Source: Pseudomonadota bacterium (lineage in GTDB: Bacteria; Pseudomonadota; Gammaproteobacteria; Burkholderiales; Burkholderiaceae_C). From it: a stretch of DNA of 37,197 bases. The notes beneath the pieces are model-generated. The model ran no database searches. It saw only the letters and a program-made list of their open reading frames with translations, and was not told the DNA's origin. This document shows positions 15,500 to 22,933 of the stretch, one piece after another (positions within the stretch are counted from its first letter, which is position 1; each line of letters begins with the position of its first letter). The stretch is from assembly GCA_021808445.1 (NCBI GenBank), contig JAKBBP010000011.1, forward strand, positions 1,534 through 38,730. The letters are read 5' to 3'. A program made the position numbers and the translations under genes.

Positions 15500-16657
15500 T
15501 CAAAGCCCCAGCATCTTGTACAGCACCGAGAACGCGGCATCGATCACGATGACCAGGAAAATGGACTGCACGACGCTGGTGGTCGCGGCCCGCCCCACCG
15601 CGGCCGCGCTGCCCCGCACCCGCAGACCCTGCATGCATCCCACCAGCGCGATGATCACCGCGAAGACCGGCGCCTTGATCAGCCCGAGCAACAGGGTACG
15701 CACATCGACCACCTGGGGAATGCGCAGCAGATACTCGCGCCAGGGCACGCCGAAACCCAGCGAGGCCACCATGCCGCCGCCCAGCAGGCCCATCGCATCG
15801 GCCAGCAGGGACAGCAAGGGCAAGGCCACCACCAGGGCCAGCACCTTGGGAAGCACCAGCATCTCGAAGGGAGAAAGGGCCAGCGAGCGCAAGGCGTCGA
15901 TCTCCTCGGTAATGCGCATGGTGCCCAGCTGGGCCGCATAGGACGAGCCGGTGCGCCCGGCCACCAGGATGGCCGCCAGCAAGGGGCCCATTTCCCGCAG
16001 GGTGATGATGGCCACCAGGTTCACGATCAGCACGTTGGCGCCGTAGGTGGCCAGGGTCGCGCCACCCTGGTAGGCCATGACCATGCCGATCAGGAAGGAC
16101 AGCAGGCCGACGATGCCCATCGCGCGCAGCCCTCCGGACTCCAGCTCCGCCGCCACCTCGCGCCAGCGCAGGCGCGCCGGATGCAGCATCAAGGGCGTGC
16201 CCAGCCAGGCCAGTTCGCCCAGCGTGGTCACGAAATCGCGCCCCTCGCGCAAGCCTTTGACCACTCCCCGCCCAACGTCGCCGAGCATCCCGGCATGGGC
16301 CCGCAGGGGCAGCTCCGGAAGCTCCAGCGCGCGCTGATCCACCAGATGCAACAGGCGCGCCGCGGCATCGGGAAGCCCCGAGGCGTCGAGCTCCATGCCC
16401 TGCCCCCGCCACGCCCGGAGTCGCTCCAGCAGGACCCGCGCGCCCGCGGTGTCCAGACGCAGATCCCCCGGATCCGCGCGCAGCGCGAGGCTTCGCAACC
16501 CGGGCGGGAAGTCCAGGCGCGGAGCCTCGCGCAGTTCGCGCACGGTCCAGGCGCCGCCGATGCGCAGCACGCCATGCCCGGTTGCCGAGCCCGCCTGCTG
16601 CGGCTCCCAGCGCGCCCAGGCTGCGGGCGAGGTCGCGTGCTCGGCGGGCTGGCTCAC
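15500..16657 (-). CDS. MlaE-like ABC permease with N-terminal STAS-like region
   Basis: A 385-residue membrane protein. Residues about 28-110 look like a STAS domain (GVLRIGGAWTVRELRE..., then LRLDTAGARVLLERL), the fold of the separate MlaB subunit. From about 145 on it is an MlaE permease: GELAWLGTPLML, then GLLSFLIGMVMAYQGGATL and the conserved EMGPLLAAILVAGRTGSSYA coupling region, and four or five membrane helices to the end. A GTG start lies 6 bases after the stop of the GspE-type gene. No separate mlaB or mlaC is present, so the fused STAS region probably replaces MlaB. Confidence 0.92.
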   Translation of the reverse strand: MSQPAEHATSPAAWARWEPQQAGSATGHGVLRIGGAWTVRELREAPRLDFPPGLRSLALRADPGDLRLDTAGARVLLERLRAWRGQGMELDASGLPDAAARLLHLVDQRALELPELPLRAHAGMLGDVGRGVVKGLREGRDFVTTLGELAWLGTPLMLHPARLRWREVAAELESGGLRAMGIVGLLSFLIGMVMAYQGGATLATYGANVLIVNLVAIITLREMGPLLAAILVAGRTGSSYAAQLGTMRITEEIDALRSLALSPFEMLVLPKVLALVVALPLLSLLADAMGLLGGGMVASLGFGVPWREYLLRIPQVVDVRTLLLGLIKAPVFAVIIALVGCMQGLRVRGSAAAVGRAATTSVVQSIFLVIVIDAAFSVLYKMLGL

Positions 16658-16663
16658 CGTGGG

Positions 16664-18541
16664 TCAGCCCTGCGGCGCGGGAGTGGCCCGCAGGACCTCC
16701 TCCAGCGTGGTGACGCCTTCGGCCACCTTGAGCGCACCGGCCAGGCGCAGAGGCCGCATGCCGTCGCGCACCGCCTGCGCACGCAAGGCGTCCAGCGCCG
16801 CGCCCCCCGCGATCAGCGCGCGCTGGGCGGCGCCCACGGGCAGCAGTTCGTACAGGCCCACGCGGCCCAGGTACCCGGTGTTGCGGCATTCCAGGCAACC
16901 CACGGCCCGGCAGGGCCTCCCCTGGGCGTTGGGCTTCCATGGCGCCACGGCGGCCTCGAAGGCTGCCTGGTCGAAGCCCGCGTCGGGCTGCCGGCAATGC
17001 ACGCACAGCGTGCGCACCAGGCGCTGCGCGAGCACGCCCAGCAAGGTGGCCCCCAGCAGATAGGGCGGCACGCCGAGCTCGAGCAGACGCGTGATCGCGC
17101 CGGCCGCGTCATTGGTATGCAAGGTGGAAAGCACCAGGTGTCCGGTGAGCGCGGCCTGCACGGCCATGTCGGCGGTCTCGCGGTCGCGGATCTCGCCCAC
17201 CATGATGATGTCGGGATCCTGGCGCATCAGCGCGCGCAGACCTTCGGCGAAGCCGAGCTCGATGCCGCTTTGCACCTGCATCTGGTTGAAGGCCGGCTCG
17301 ACCATCTCGATCGGATCCTCCACCGTGCACACATTGACCTCGTCGGTGGCCAGGCGCTTGAGGGTGGAATACAGCGTGGTGGTCTTGCCGCTGCCGGTGG
17401 GGCCCGTGACCAGCAGGATGCCGTGCGGACGCGAAGTGAGTTCCTCCCAGCGCGCGGACTCCGCGGCGGGGAATCCGAGCGCGGAAAACTCGCGCAGCAC
17501 CACGTCGCGGTCGAAGACCCGCATGACCAGCTTCTCGCCGAAGGCCGTGGGCAGCGTGGACAGGCGCAGTTCCACCTCCTCGCCGTCGGGACGCCGGGTC
17601 TTGATGCGCCCGTCCTGCGGGCGGCGGCGCTCGACCACATCCATGCGCCCGAGCAGCTTGATGCGGCTGGTCATGGCGTTCATCACCGACGGAGGAACCT
17701 GGTAGACCACGTGCAGCAGCCCGTCGATGCGGAAGCGGATCACGCCGAACTCGCGCCTCGGCTCCAGGTGCATGTCGGAGGCGCGCTGCTCGAAGGCGTA
17801 CTGCCACAACCAGTCCACCACCTGGACGATGCCGGCATCGTTGGCGTCGATCGCGCGCCCGCTGCGCCCCATCTCCACGAGCTGCTCGAACTGGTTCGCA
17901 CCCGAGGCCGGAATCGCTCCGTTGCGCTGAGCCTCCCGCACCGAGCGCGCAAGACTGAAGAACTCGGCCGTGTAGCGAGCGATGTCCGCCGGGTTCGCCA
18001 CCACCAGCTGAACCGGGCGGCGCAGCATGCGCTCGACCTCGGGCAGCCAGCCGGTGTCGAAGGGCTCCGCGGTGGCGATGGTCGCGCCCTGCGCATCGGC
18101 CGAGACCGGAAGAATGCGGTGGCGCTCGGCGTAATGTCGCGACAGCAGGTCGCCGATGCGCCCGATGTCCACCTTCAGGGGATCGATACGCAGCAGGGGC
18201 AGGCCGGCGCGCTCGGCCAGCCACGCGCTGAGCGCATCCAGGTCGAGCAGCTTGCCGTCCGACCTGCGGGGCAGCGAGGCCGCGGCCACGCGCTGCAGGG
18301 CGTGCTGGCGCGCGCTGCCGTGCGCGCAGCGGTCGAGGCCCCGGCGCAGCGCGGCCTCGTCGATCCAGGCGTCCTCGAACAGCGCCTGCAGCACCGTCTG
18401 CCAGTCCAGGGCCCCTTGCAGGCGCAGGGGGCGGGCGTCGCCCGCCGGGCGCGGCGAGGCCTGCGGGTCCGCCTGGGAGTGGGCCTGCGGGTGAGGCGGC
18501 TGCTGGGCCTGCCGGGGGTCCGAGCTGGAGCGTGAGGGCAT
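16664..18541 (-). CDS. GspE/PilB-type secretion or pilus assembly ATPase
   Basis: A 625-residue ATPase of the type II secretion/type IV pilus family. Residues 1-40 are Gln/Pro-rich. About 95-195 form the N-terminal MshEN/T2SSE-N domain. The motor core has Walker A GPTGSGKT (380-387), Asp box VEDPIE (407-412), Walker B with VGEIRDRE (448-455) and His box STLHTNDA (472-479). A zinc finger is formed by C513/C516 and C549/C552. All catalytic motifs are intact. These ATPases drive pilin or pseudopilin polymerisation with an inner-membrane GspF/PilC partner, none of which is encoded here. It stands between a DNA glycosylase gene and an MCE lipid transporter, with 6 bases to the permease. Whether it is a true GspE, PilB or MshE-type c-di-GMP-binding motor is open. 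Confidence 0.93.
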   Translation of the reverse strand: MPSRSSSDPRQAQQPPHPQAHSQADPQASPRPAGDARPLRLQGALDWQTVLQALFEDAWIDEAALRRGLDRCAHGSARQHALQRVAAASLPRRSDGKLLDLDALSAWLAERAGLPLLRIDPLKVDIGRIGDLLSRHYAERHRILPVSADAQGATIATAEPFDTGWLPEVERMLRRPVQLVVANPADIARYTAEFFSLARSVREAQRNGAIPASGANQFEQLVEMGRSGRAIDANDAGIVQVVDWLWQYAFEQRASDMHLEPRREFGVIRFRIDGLLHVVYQVPPSVMNAMTSRIKLLGRMDVVERRRPQDGRIKTRRPDGEEVELRLSTLPTAFGEKLVMRVFDRDVVLREFSALGFPAAESARWEELTSRPHGILLVTGPTGSGKTTTLYSTLKRLATDEVNVCTVEDPIEMVEPAFNQMQVQSGIELGFAEGLRALMRQDPDIIMVGEIRDRETADMAVQAALTGHLVLSTLHTNDAAGAITRLLELGVPPYLLGATLLGVLAQRLVRTLCVHCRQPDAGFDQAAFEAAVAPWKPNAQGRPCRAVGCLECRNTGYLGRVGLYELLPVGAAQRALIAGGAALDALRAQAVRDGMRPLRLAGALKVAEGVTTLEEVLRATPAPQG

Positions 18542-18564
18542 GGGCCGAGTGTAGAACGAGCCGC

Positions 18565-19086
18565 CTACGCCGAGGGGCCCAGCTCGCAGGCCTCGAAGAC
18601 TTCGCGCCAGGCGGCCAGCTTGCGCTCGAAACTCCAGCTCGCATTCGCCGGACTGCTCGAGGGCAGGCGCCAGACCCTCGGGGCCAGGGCACGGGTGATG
18701 CGCAGGGAGCGCGCCGACTCCCCGCCATTGTGCGCAATGCCCCGCAACGCAGGCAGGCGCTGCACCAGCTCGGCCAGCGCATTGGGTTGCGCGTGCCGGA
18801 TGCTGGTGTCCAGGCTGCCCTGGCGCTCGCAGGCGGCGTAGACGTCCCAGATGCCCAGCCCCGAAGCCTCGATTTCCCGCAGACGCGCCGCGTAGGGCAG
18901 CGTGCGCAGATCGATGCCGAGCAACTCCGACAGCAGGGGCCAGAATTGGTTGCGCGGATGGGCGTAGTACTGGCCCGCCCGCAGCGAGGCTTCGCTGGGA
19001 AAGCTGCCGAGCAGCAGCAGGCGCGTGGCCGGCCCCGCCACGGGGGCGAGGCCGCGCAGGAGCGGGGCGGAAGCGGACTTGGGCAT
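18565..19086 (-). CDS. hypoxanthine (deoxyinosine) DNA glycosylase, uracil-DNA glycosylase superfamily
   Basis: A 173-residue member of the UDG superfamily, closest to the DNA-deoxyinosine glycosylase group (family 6). LLLGSFPSEASLRAGQYYAH (about 20-39) followed by PRNQFWPLL is the phosphate and active-site region, and PSSSPANASWSFERKLAAW near residue 147 is the C-terminal motif of this group. It excises deaminated adenine (hypoxanthine) from DNA. I start at the ATG at 19086 (MPKSASAP) because the upstream in-frame extension reads into the divergent aminotransferase gene. It ends 23 bases before the GspE-type gene and is the first gene of that run. Confidence 0.87.
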   Translation of the reverse strand: MPKSASAPLLRGLAPVAGPATRLLLLGSFPSEASLRAGQYYAHPRNQFWPLLSELLGIDLRTLPYAARLREIEASGLGIWDVYAACERQGSLDTSIRHAQPNALAELVQRLPALRGIAHNGGESARSLRITRALAPRVWRLPSSSPANASWSFERKLAAWREVFEACELGPSA

Positions 19087-19149
19087 GCTTGGTGTCCAAT
19101 GGTAGGCAATCCGCCGCGCCTCGACGCGGCGTTCCATGGAGCCCCATCG

Positions 19150-20334
19150 ATGAGCCTGACCACCCCCGCGCCCACCTCCACGCATCGCCCCGCCCCGCGC
19201 AGCCGCCTGCCCCGGGTCGGCACGACCATCTTCACGGTGATGTCAGCGCTGGCGCAGAGCTGTGGCGCCATCAACCTGGGGCAGGGCTTTCCCGACTTCG
19301 AGCCCGACCCCGCGCTGCTCGACGCCGTGACGCGCGCACTGCGCGAGGGCCACAACCAGTACCCGCCGATGGCCGGCGTGCCACTGCTACGCGAAGCGCT
19401 GGCCGCCAAGATCGAGCAGTTGCACGCCAGGCGCTACGACCCGGGCGAGGAGATCACCATCACCGCGGGAGCCACCCAGGCGCTGCTGACCGCGGTGCTG
19501 GCCGTCGTGCACCCGGGCGACGAGGTCATCGTGCTCACCCCCGCCTATGACAGTTACCTGCCGTCCATCGAGCTGGCCGGGGGCGTGGCGCGCTGCGTGC
19601 CCCTGGACTCCGACTTCGGCCCCGATTTCGACGCCATCGCCGCGGCGCTGGGCCCGCGCACCCGCGCCATGCTGATCAACTCGCCCCACAATCCCAGCGG
19701 GCGCGTGTGGAGCCCCGCCGATCTGCGGCGCCTGGGCGAACTGCTGGCCCCCACGGACGTGGTGCTGATCAGCGACGAGGTGTACGAGCACATGGTCTAC
19801 GACGGGCAGGCGCATCGCAGCGCCTGCGCCGAGCCCCTGCTCGCCGAGCGGGCCTTCGTGGTGTCCAGCTTCGGCAAGACCTACCACGCCACCGGATGGA
19901 AAGTGGGCATGGTGGCGGCGCCACGCGAACTCAGCGCAGAGTTCCGCAAGGTGCACCAGTTCAATGTGTTCACGGTGAACACGCCCATGCAGTGGGCGCT
20001 TGCACAGTACCTGGGCGAGCATCCCGAGGCGCACCTGGAGCTGCCCGCCTTCTACCAGGCCAAGCGGGACCGCTTCCGCGCCGGGCTGGGCGCCACGCGG
20101 CTGCGCCTGCTGCCTTGCGAGGGCACCTATTTCCAATGCGTGGACTACAGCGCGGTCAGCCATCTGCCCGAGGCCGAGTTCTGCACCTGGCTGACCCGCG
20201 AGATCGGCGTGGCGGCGATTCCGCTGACGGCCTTCGAGCCCGAGCCGCGGCTGGCGCGACGCACCGCACGATTTTGTTTCGCCAAACGCGACGAGACGCT
20301 CGATGCGGCACTGCAGCGCCTGGGCGCTCTGTGA
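19150..20334 (+). CDS. PLP-dependent aminotransferase, methionine/kynurenine aminotransferase type
   Basis: A 394-residue fold-type I aminotransferase of class I/II. The N-terminal INLGQGFPDFEPD, the Asn/Pro motif SPHNPSG (178-184), DEVYEHMVYDG (209-219) and the PLP lysine K243 in SSFGKTYHATGWKVG place it in the YbdL/kynurenine aminotransferase group. E. coli YbdL transaminates methionine and aromatic residues, so the likely role is methionine salvage (2-oxo-4-methylthiobutanoate) or aromatic amino-acid transamination. ATG 19150 was chosen; a longer frame would run into the divergent glycosylase gene, only 63 bases away. It is followed after 74 bases by tRNA-Gly. Confidence 0.92.
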   Translation: MSLTTPAPTSTHRPAPRSRLPRVGTTIFTVMSALAQSCGAINLGQGFPDFEPDPALLDAVTRALREGHNQYPPMAGVPLLREALAAKIEQLHARRYDPGEEITITAGATQALLTAVLAVVHPGDEVIVLTPAYDSYLPSIELAGGVARCVPLDSDFGPDFDAIAAALGPRTRAMLINSPHNPSGRVWSPADLRRLGELLAPTDVVLISDEVYEHMVYDGQAHRSACAEPLLAERAFVVSSFGKTYHATGWKVGMVAAPRELSAEFRKVHQFNVFTVNTPMQWALAQYLGEHPEAHLELPAFYQAKRDRFRAGLGATRLRLLPCEGTYFQCVDYSAVSHLPEAEFCTWLTREIGVAAIPLTAFEPEPRLARRTARFCFAKRDETLDAALQRLGAL

Positions 20335-20384
20335 ATCCCGCGAGGGGCGCGGGCTGGGGGTCGCACGTCGGGCCGGGGTTCATG

Positions 20385-20390
20385 TAGACT
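20385..20390 (+). promoter_or_regulatory. candidate -10 box for tRNA-Gly
   Basis: TAGACT lies 18 bases upstream of the mature tRNA 5' end, a normal distance for a short leader. No good -35 is visible. The same hexamer appears upstream of trmB. Confidence 0.35.
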
Positions 20391-20408
20391 CTCGGCTCGC
20401 GTGAACAC

Positions 20409-20482
20409 GCGGGTGTAGTTCAATGGTAGAACGGCAGCTTCCCAAGCTTCATACGAGGGTTCGATTCCCTTCACCCGCTCCA
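20409..20482 (+). tRNA. tRNA-Gly (anticodon CCC), CCA encoded
   Basis: A 74-base tRNA including the 3' CCA. The arms fold as acceptor gcgggtg/cacccgc, D stem gttc/gaac, anticodon stem gcagc/gcttc around ttcccaa, and T stem gaggg/ccctt with loop ttcgatt. The anticodon CCC is at 20441-20443 and decodes GGG. The discriminator is U73. The acceptor and D stems are fully paired, and the T stem has one G-U wobble. The anticodon stem contains one C-U mismatch (second pair, 28-42). Overall it closely resembles E. coli glyU. Confidence 0.97.
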
Positions 20483-20521
20483 GTTTTCCTGCAAGGTTTT
20501 CCTGCAAGGTTTTCCTGAAAG
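20483..20521. repeat. three 13-bp tandem repeats abutting the tRNA 3' end
   Basis: gttttcctgcaag occurs twice perfectly (20483-20495, 20496-20508) and a third time with one change (20509-20521), starting at the base after CCA. Each unit carries TTTT. The remaining bases to 20659 contain a smaller direct repeat (ggccatccgc twice, near 20561-20580) and no gene. Confidence 0.9.
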
Positions 20522-20659
20522 TCCCGGGCGTGCGTGGGTCGCTGCCTGCTGCGATCCGTGGCCATCCGCGGCCATCCGCGGCTGATCGCCCGGCCCGAGC
20601 CCTGGGGGCAACACCCCCCCCAGGGTCCCGCCATGGCGACGATTGCCGGGAAGGCCCGA

Positions 20660-21136
20660 TCAGTTCGCGATGGCCGGGGGCACACCGGCGCCGGGCGGCT
20701 TGGGCATGGGCGGATACTTGGGCTTGATGAGCCGGTGCTCCCCCATGATCACGGTGATGGCGGGCGGATAGCCGAAGGCGGCGCCGTAGACTCCGTCGAT
20801 CACCGCGCCATAGGGCCCACCGAACACCGCATTGCCCAGGGCCATCTTTTTGATGCGCGGGCGCGCGTCCACCACACCCTCGGGCATGCCCGGCTTGCTG
20901 CAATCGATGACCAGGCTGTCGTGCGACTGGTGCACGGTCACCGTCGCGGGCGTGGCAAGGCTCCAGTGGCCCTTCTTGTTGCTCAGCTGGCAGGATGCGC
21001 CTTGCACCTCGTTGCCAGCCTGGTCGACGGTCTTCACCGTCACCGGCTGGTGGGCGCCGTCGACGATGGAGGCGCAGCCCGACAGAGAGGCCAAGGCGAC
21101 CAAGGTCGCCACGCCGATGAGGGATTTCGCGGTCAT
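20660..21136 (-). CDS. conserved hypothetical lipoprotein
   Basis: A 158-residue protein with a clear lipoprotein signal peptide and lipobox LSGC (acylated Cys at about 21). The next residues ASIVDGAHQPVTVKT, a probable disulfide pair (C49 and C79 in GASCQL and VIDCSK) and a segment resembling a small beta-sandwich with TPATVTVHQS are of the kind found in PEGA-like or bacterial surface proteins. A Gly-rich segment around residues 100-125 (NAVFGGPYGAVIDGVYGAAF) could be a membrane hairpin. The end is Pro/Lys-rich. I do not know its function. It stands alone, divergent from trmB across a 292-base gap. Confidence 0.8.
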   Translation of the reverse strand: MTAKSLIGVATLVALASLSGCASIVDGAHQPVTVKTVDQAGNEVQGASCQLSNKKGHWSLATPATVTVHQSHDSLVIDCSKPGMPEGVVDARPRIKKMALGNAVFGGPYGAVIDGVYGAAFGYPPAITVIMGEHRLIKPKYPPMPKPPGAGVPPAIAN

Positions 21137-21415
21137 GGGTGTTCCCTTTCCTTTCCAGGTGCTCCCCGAGACACGGGGCGAGCAACCATCCTAGGGTGAG
21201 GGTTTCCTCGGATGGACCCGCGGCGTAAAGCGGGGATTTGCCCTGGATGACCCTGACGTGATGGGGCTCGGGAGCTCCCCGGCGCGTGCGCCATGCGACG
21301 CGGCACGGGGATCCTGGTCACGCAGTCGGCTTGCGTATCGGCAGGGCCTGCCTGCGAGGTCTCGGCGCAGCGCCGGGCCGCCTCGCTTCTGCGCATGGCA
21401 GCTCTCGCGGTGGGC

Positions 21416-21421
21416 TAGACT
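21416..21421 (+). promoter_or_regulatory. candidate -10 box of trmB (leaderless spacing)
   Basis: TAGACT ends 7 bases before the trmB ATG, with no Shine-Dalgarno between. This is the same geometry as at recQ. The remainder of the 292-base gap (21137-21428) contains no recognisable gene. Confidence 0.35.
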
Positions 21422-21428
21422 GCGGCCG

Positions 21429-22196
21429 ATGTGTGACTCTCCAACAACATCGGAACATGCTGCCGCCTCCCAAGAGCCGGCCGCGAGCCCGGCCGACACG
21501 GCGGGGCGTGCCATGCCACAGCGTGGCGTGCGCTCCTTCGTGCTGCGCACCGGGCGCCTGACCAGCGGGCAGGCGCGTGCGCTGAGCGAACTGGGGCCTC
21601 GAAGCCTCGTGGCCTACCAGGCGGAGATCGTCGACTGGGATGCCCGCTTCGGGCGCCGCGCGCCGCGGGTGCTGGAAATCGGCTTCGGCATGGGGGAGGC
21701 GACGGCGCAGCTGGCGCGCCAGCAGCCCGAGCGGGATTTCATCGGGGTGGAAGTGCACACCCCCGGGGTGGGTTCGCTGTTGCTGCGCATGCGCGAACTT
21801 GGGCTGGACAATGTGCGCATCGTCCAGCACGACGCGGTGGAGGTCTTGCGCGACATGGTCGCGCCAGGCTCGCTGGACGCGGTGCATGTGTATTTCCCGG
21901 ACCCCTGGCACAAGAAGCGCCACCACAAGCGTCGCCTGATCCAGCCAGCGCTGGTCACGCTGGTGGCGTCGCGCCTGCGTCCCGGAGGGCTGCTGCACTG
22001 CGCCACGGACTGGCAGGATTACGCCGAGCACATGCTGCGGGTGCTGCAGGGCGAAGCCGCGCTGCGCAACACCGCCCAGGGCTACTCCCAGCGCCCCTCC
22101 TGGCGCATGCCGAGCAGGTTCGAACAACGCGGGCTGCGCCTGGGCCACGGCGTGTGGGACCTGATTTTCGAGCGCCACGACCTCGCGGGTGGATAA
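21429..22196 (+). CDS. trmB: tRNA (guanine-N7-)-methyltransferase
   Basis: A 255-residue SAM-dependent enzyme that makes m7G46 in the variable loop of tRNAs. The SAM motif [10 protein letters not shown] (82-91), acidic VEVH (107-110) and the TrmB hallmark [17 protein letters not shown] (156-172) are intact. Residues 1-30 are a variable Ala/Ser/Pro tail. The start ATG 21429 gives a plausible N-terminus and has a -10-like box at leaderless distance; the longer frame upstream is not family-like. The PCMT-like gene begins 33 bases downstream. Confidence 0.95.
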   Translation: MCDSPTTSEHAAASQEPAASPADTAGRAMPQRGVRSFVLRTGRLTSGQARALSELGPRSLVAYQAEIVDWDARFGRRAPRVLEIGFGMGEATAQLARQQPERDFIGVEVHTPGVGSLLLRMRELGLDNVRIVQHDAVEVLRDMVAPGSLDAVHVYFPDPWHKKRHHKRRLIQPALVTLVASRLRPGGLLHCATDWQDYAEHMLRVLQGEAALRNTAQGYSQRPSWRMPSRFEQRGLRLGHGVWDLIFERHDLAGG

Positions 22197-22199
22197 AAT
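22194..22199 (+). promoter_or_regulatory. candidate -10 box of the PCMT-like gene
   Basis: TAAAAT overlaps the trmB stop codon and lies 30 bases upstream of the next ATG. Five of six bases match the consensus. No convincing -35 is seen. Confidence 0.35.
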
Positions 22200-22229
22200 C
22201 GAGCTTTTCCGTACGAGCCGACTACAGCG

Positions 22230-22880
22230 ATGGATTTCGAACAAGCCCGTTTCAACATGATCGAGCAGCAGATCCGCCCCTGGGATGTGCTGGACCAGGA
22301 CGTGCTGAACCTGCTGGGAGCGGTCAAGCGCGAGGACTTCGTCCCCGCGGCCTACCGTGCCATGGCCTTCACCGACATGGAGATTCCGCTGCCCTGCGGG
22401 GAAATCATGCTGGCGCCGAAGGTCGAGGCCCGCCTGCTGCAGGAGCTGGCCGTGCGCAAGCACGAGTGGGTGCTGGAAATCGGCGCCGGCAGCGGCTTCA
22501 TGGCTGCGCTGCTGGGCCATTGCGCAGCGCACGTCATGAGCCTGGAAATCCACTCCGAGCTGGCTGAGTCCGCCCAGCAGCACCTGCGCCAGGCCGGGGT
22601 GATGAACGCCACGGTGCGCTGCATGGATGCGTCCCGGGAACTGCCTCCGGGCGAGTTCGACGTCATCGTGCTGTCCGGCTCGGTGGCGCAGATCCCGCAG
22701 GCGCTGGTGGATCGGCTCAAGCCGGGCGGTCGCCTGTGCGCCGTGGTGGGCGATGCCCCGATCATGCGCGCGCAGCTGCTCACGCGCAGCGGCGATCGCC
22801 AGTCGCGAGTGGTCGACCTGTTCGATACCGTGGCTCCGCGCCTGCATGGCTTCGCCGAGACGCCTCGCTTCCGTTTCTGA
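22230..22880 (+). CDS. protein-L-isoaspartate O-methyltransferase-like protein
   Basis: A 216-residue class I methyltransferase related to PCMT. The N-terminal MIEQQIRPWDVLDQDVLNLL and VKREDFVP segments, the SAM motif VLEIGAGSGFMAALLG (about 81-96) and the LKPGGRLCAVVGD strand fit the family. The PCMT substrate signature (normally 'GQTISQP') is changed to GEIMLAPK, so isoaspartate repair is doubtful and the target may differ. It is followed after 53 bases by a rhodanese gene. In beta-proteobacteria this pair commonly precedes tolC; here waaA comes next on the opposite strand. Confidence 0.88.
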   Translation: MDFEQARFNMIEQQIRPWDVLDQDVLNLLGAVKREDFVPAAYRAMAFTDMEIPLPCGEIMLAPKVEARLLQELAVRKHEWVLEIGAGSGFMAALLGHCAAHVMSLEIHSELAESAQQHLRQAGVMNATVRCMDASRELPPGEFDVIVLSGSVAQIPQALVDRLKPGGRLCAVVGDAPIMRAQLLTRSGDRQSRVVDLFDTVAPRLHGFAETPRFRF

Positions 22881-22933
22881 ACCCGGGCGACGCCGGCCTC
22901 CCCGGCTCGGCGCGCTCTCTCGCAGGATCTCCC

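Noticed and set aside
14840..18535. Very long plus-strand frame opposite the MCE/GspE operon
   Set aside because: It is antisense to five genes whose motifs are unmistakable. Its product is Gln/His/Arg-rich low-complexity sequence typical of a mirror frame in GC-rich DNA.
20145..21185. Minus-strand reading frame running through the tRNA-Gly region and over the lipoprotein gene
   Set aside because: The peptide VKGIEPSYEAWEAAVLPLNY is the well-known antisense translation of a Gly tRNA, not a protein. The remainder is in the wrong frame for the lipoprotein gene.
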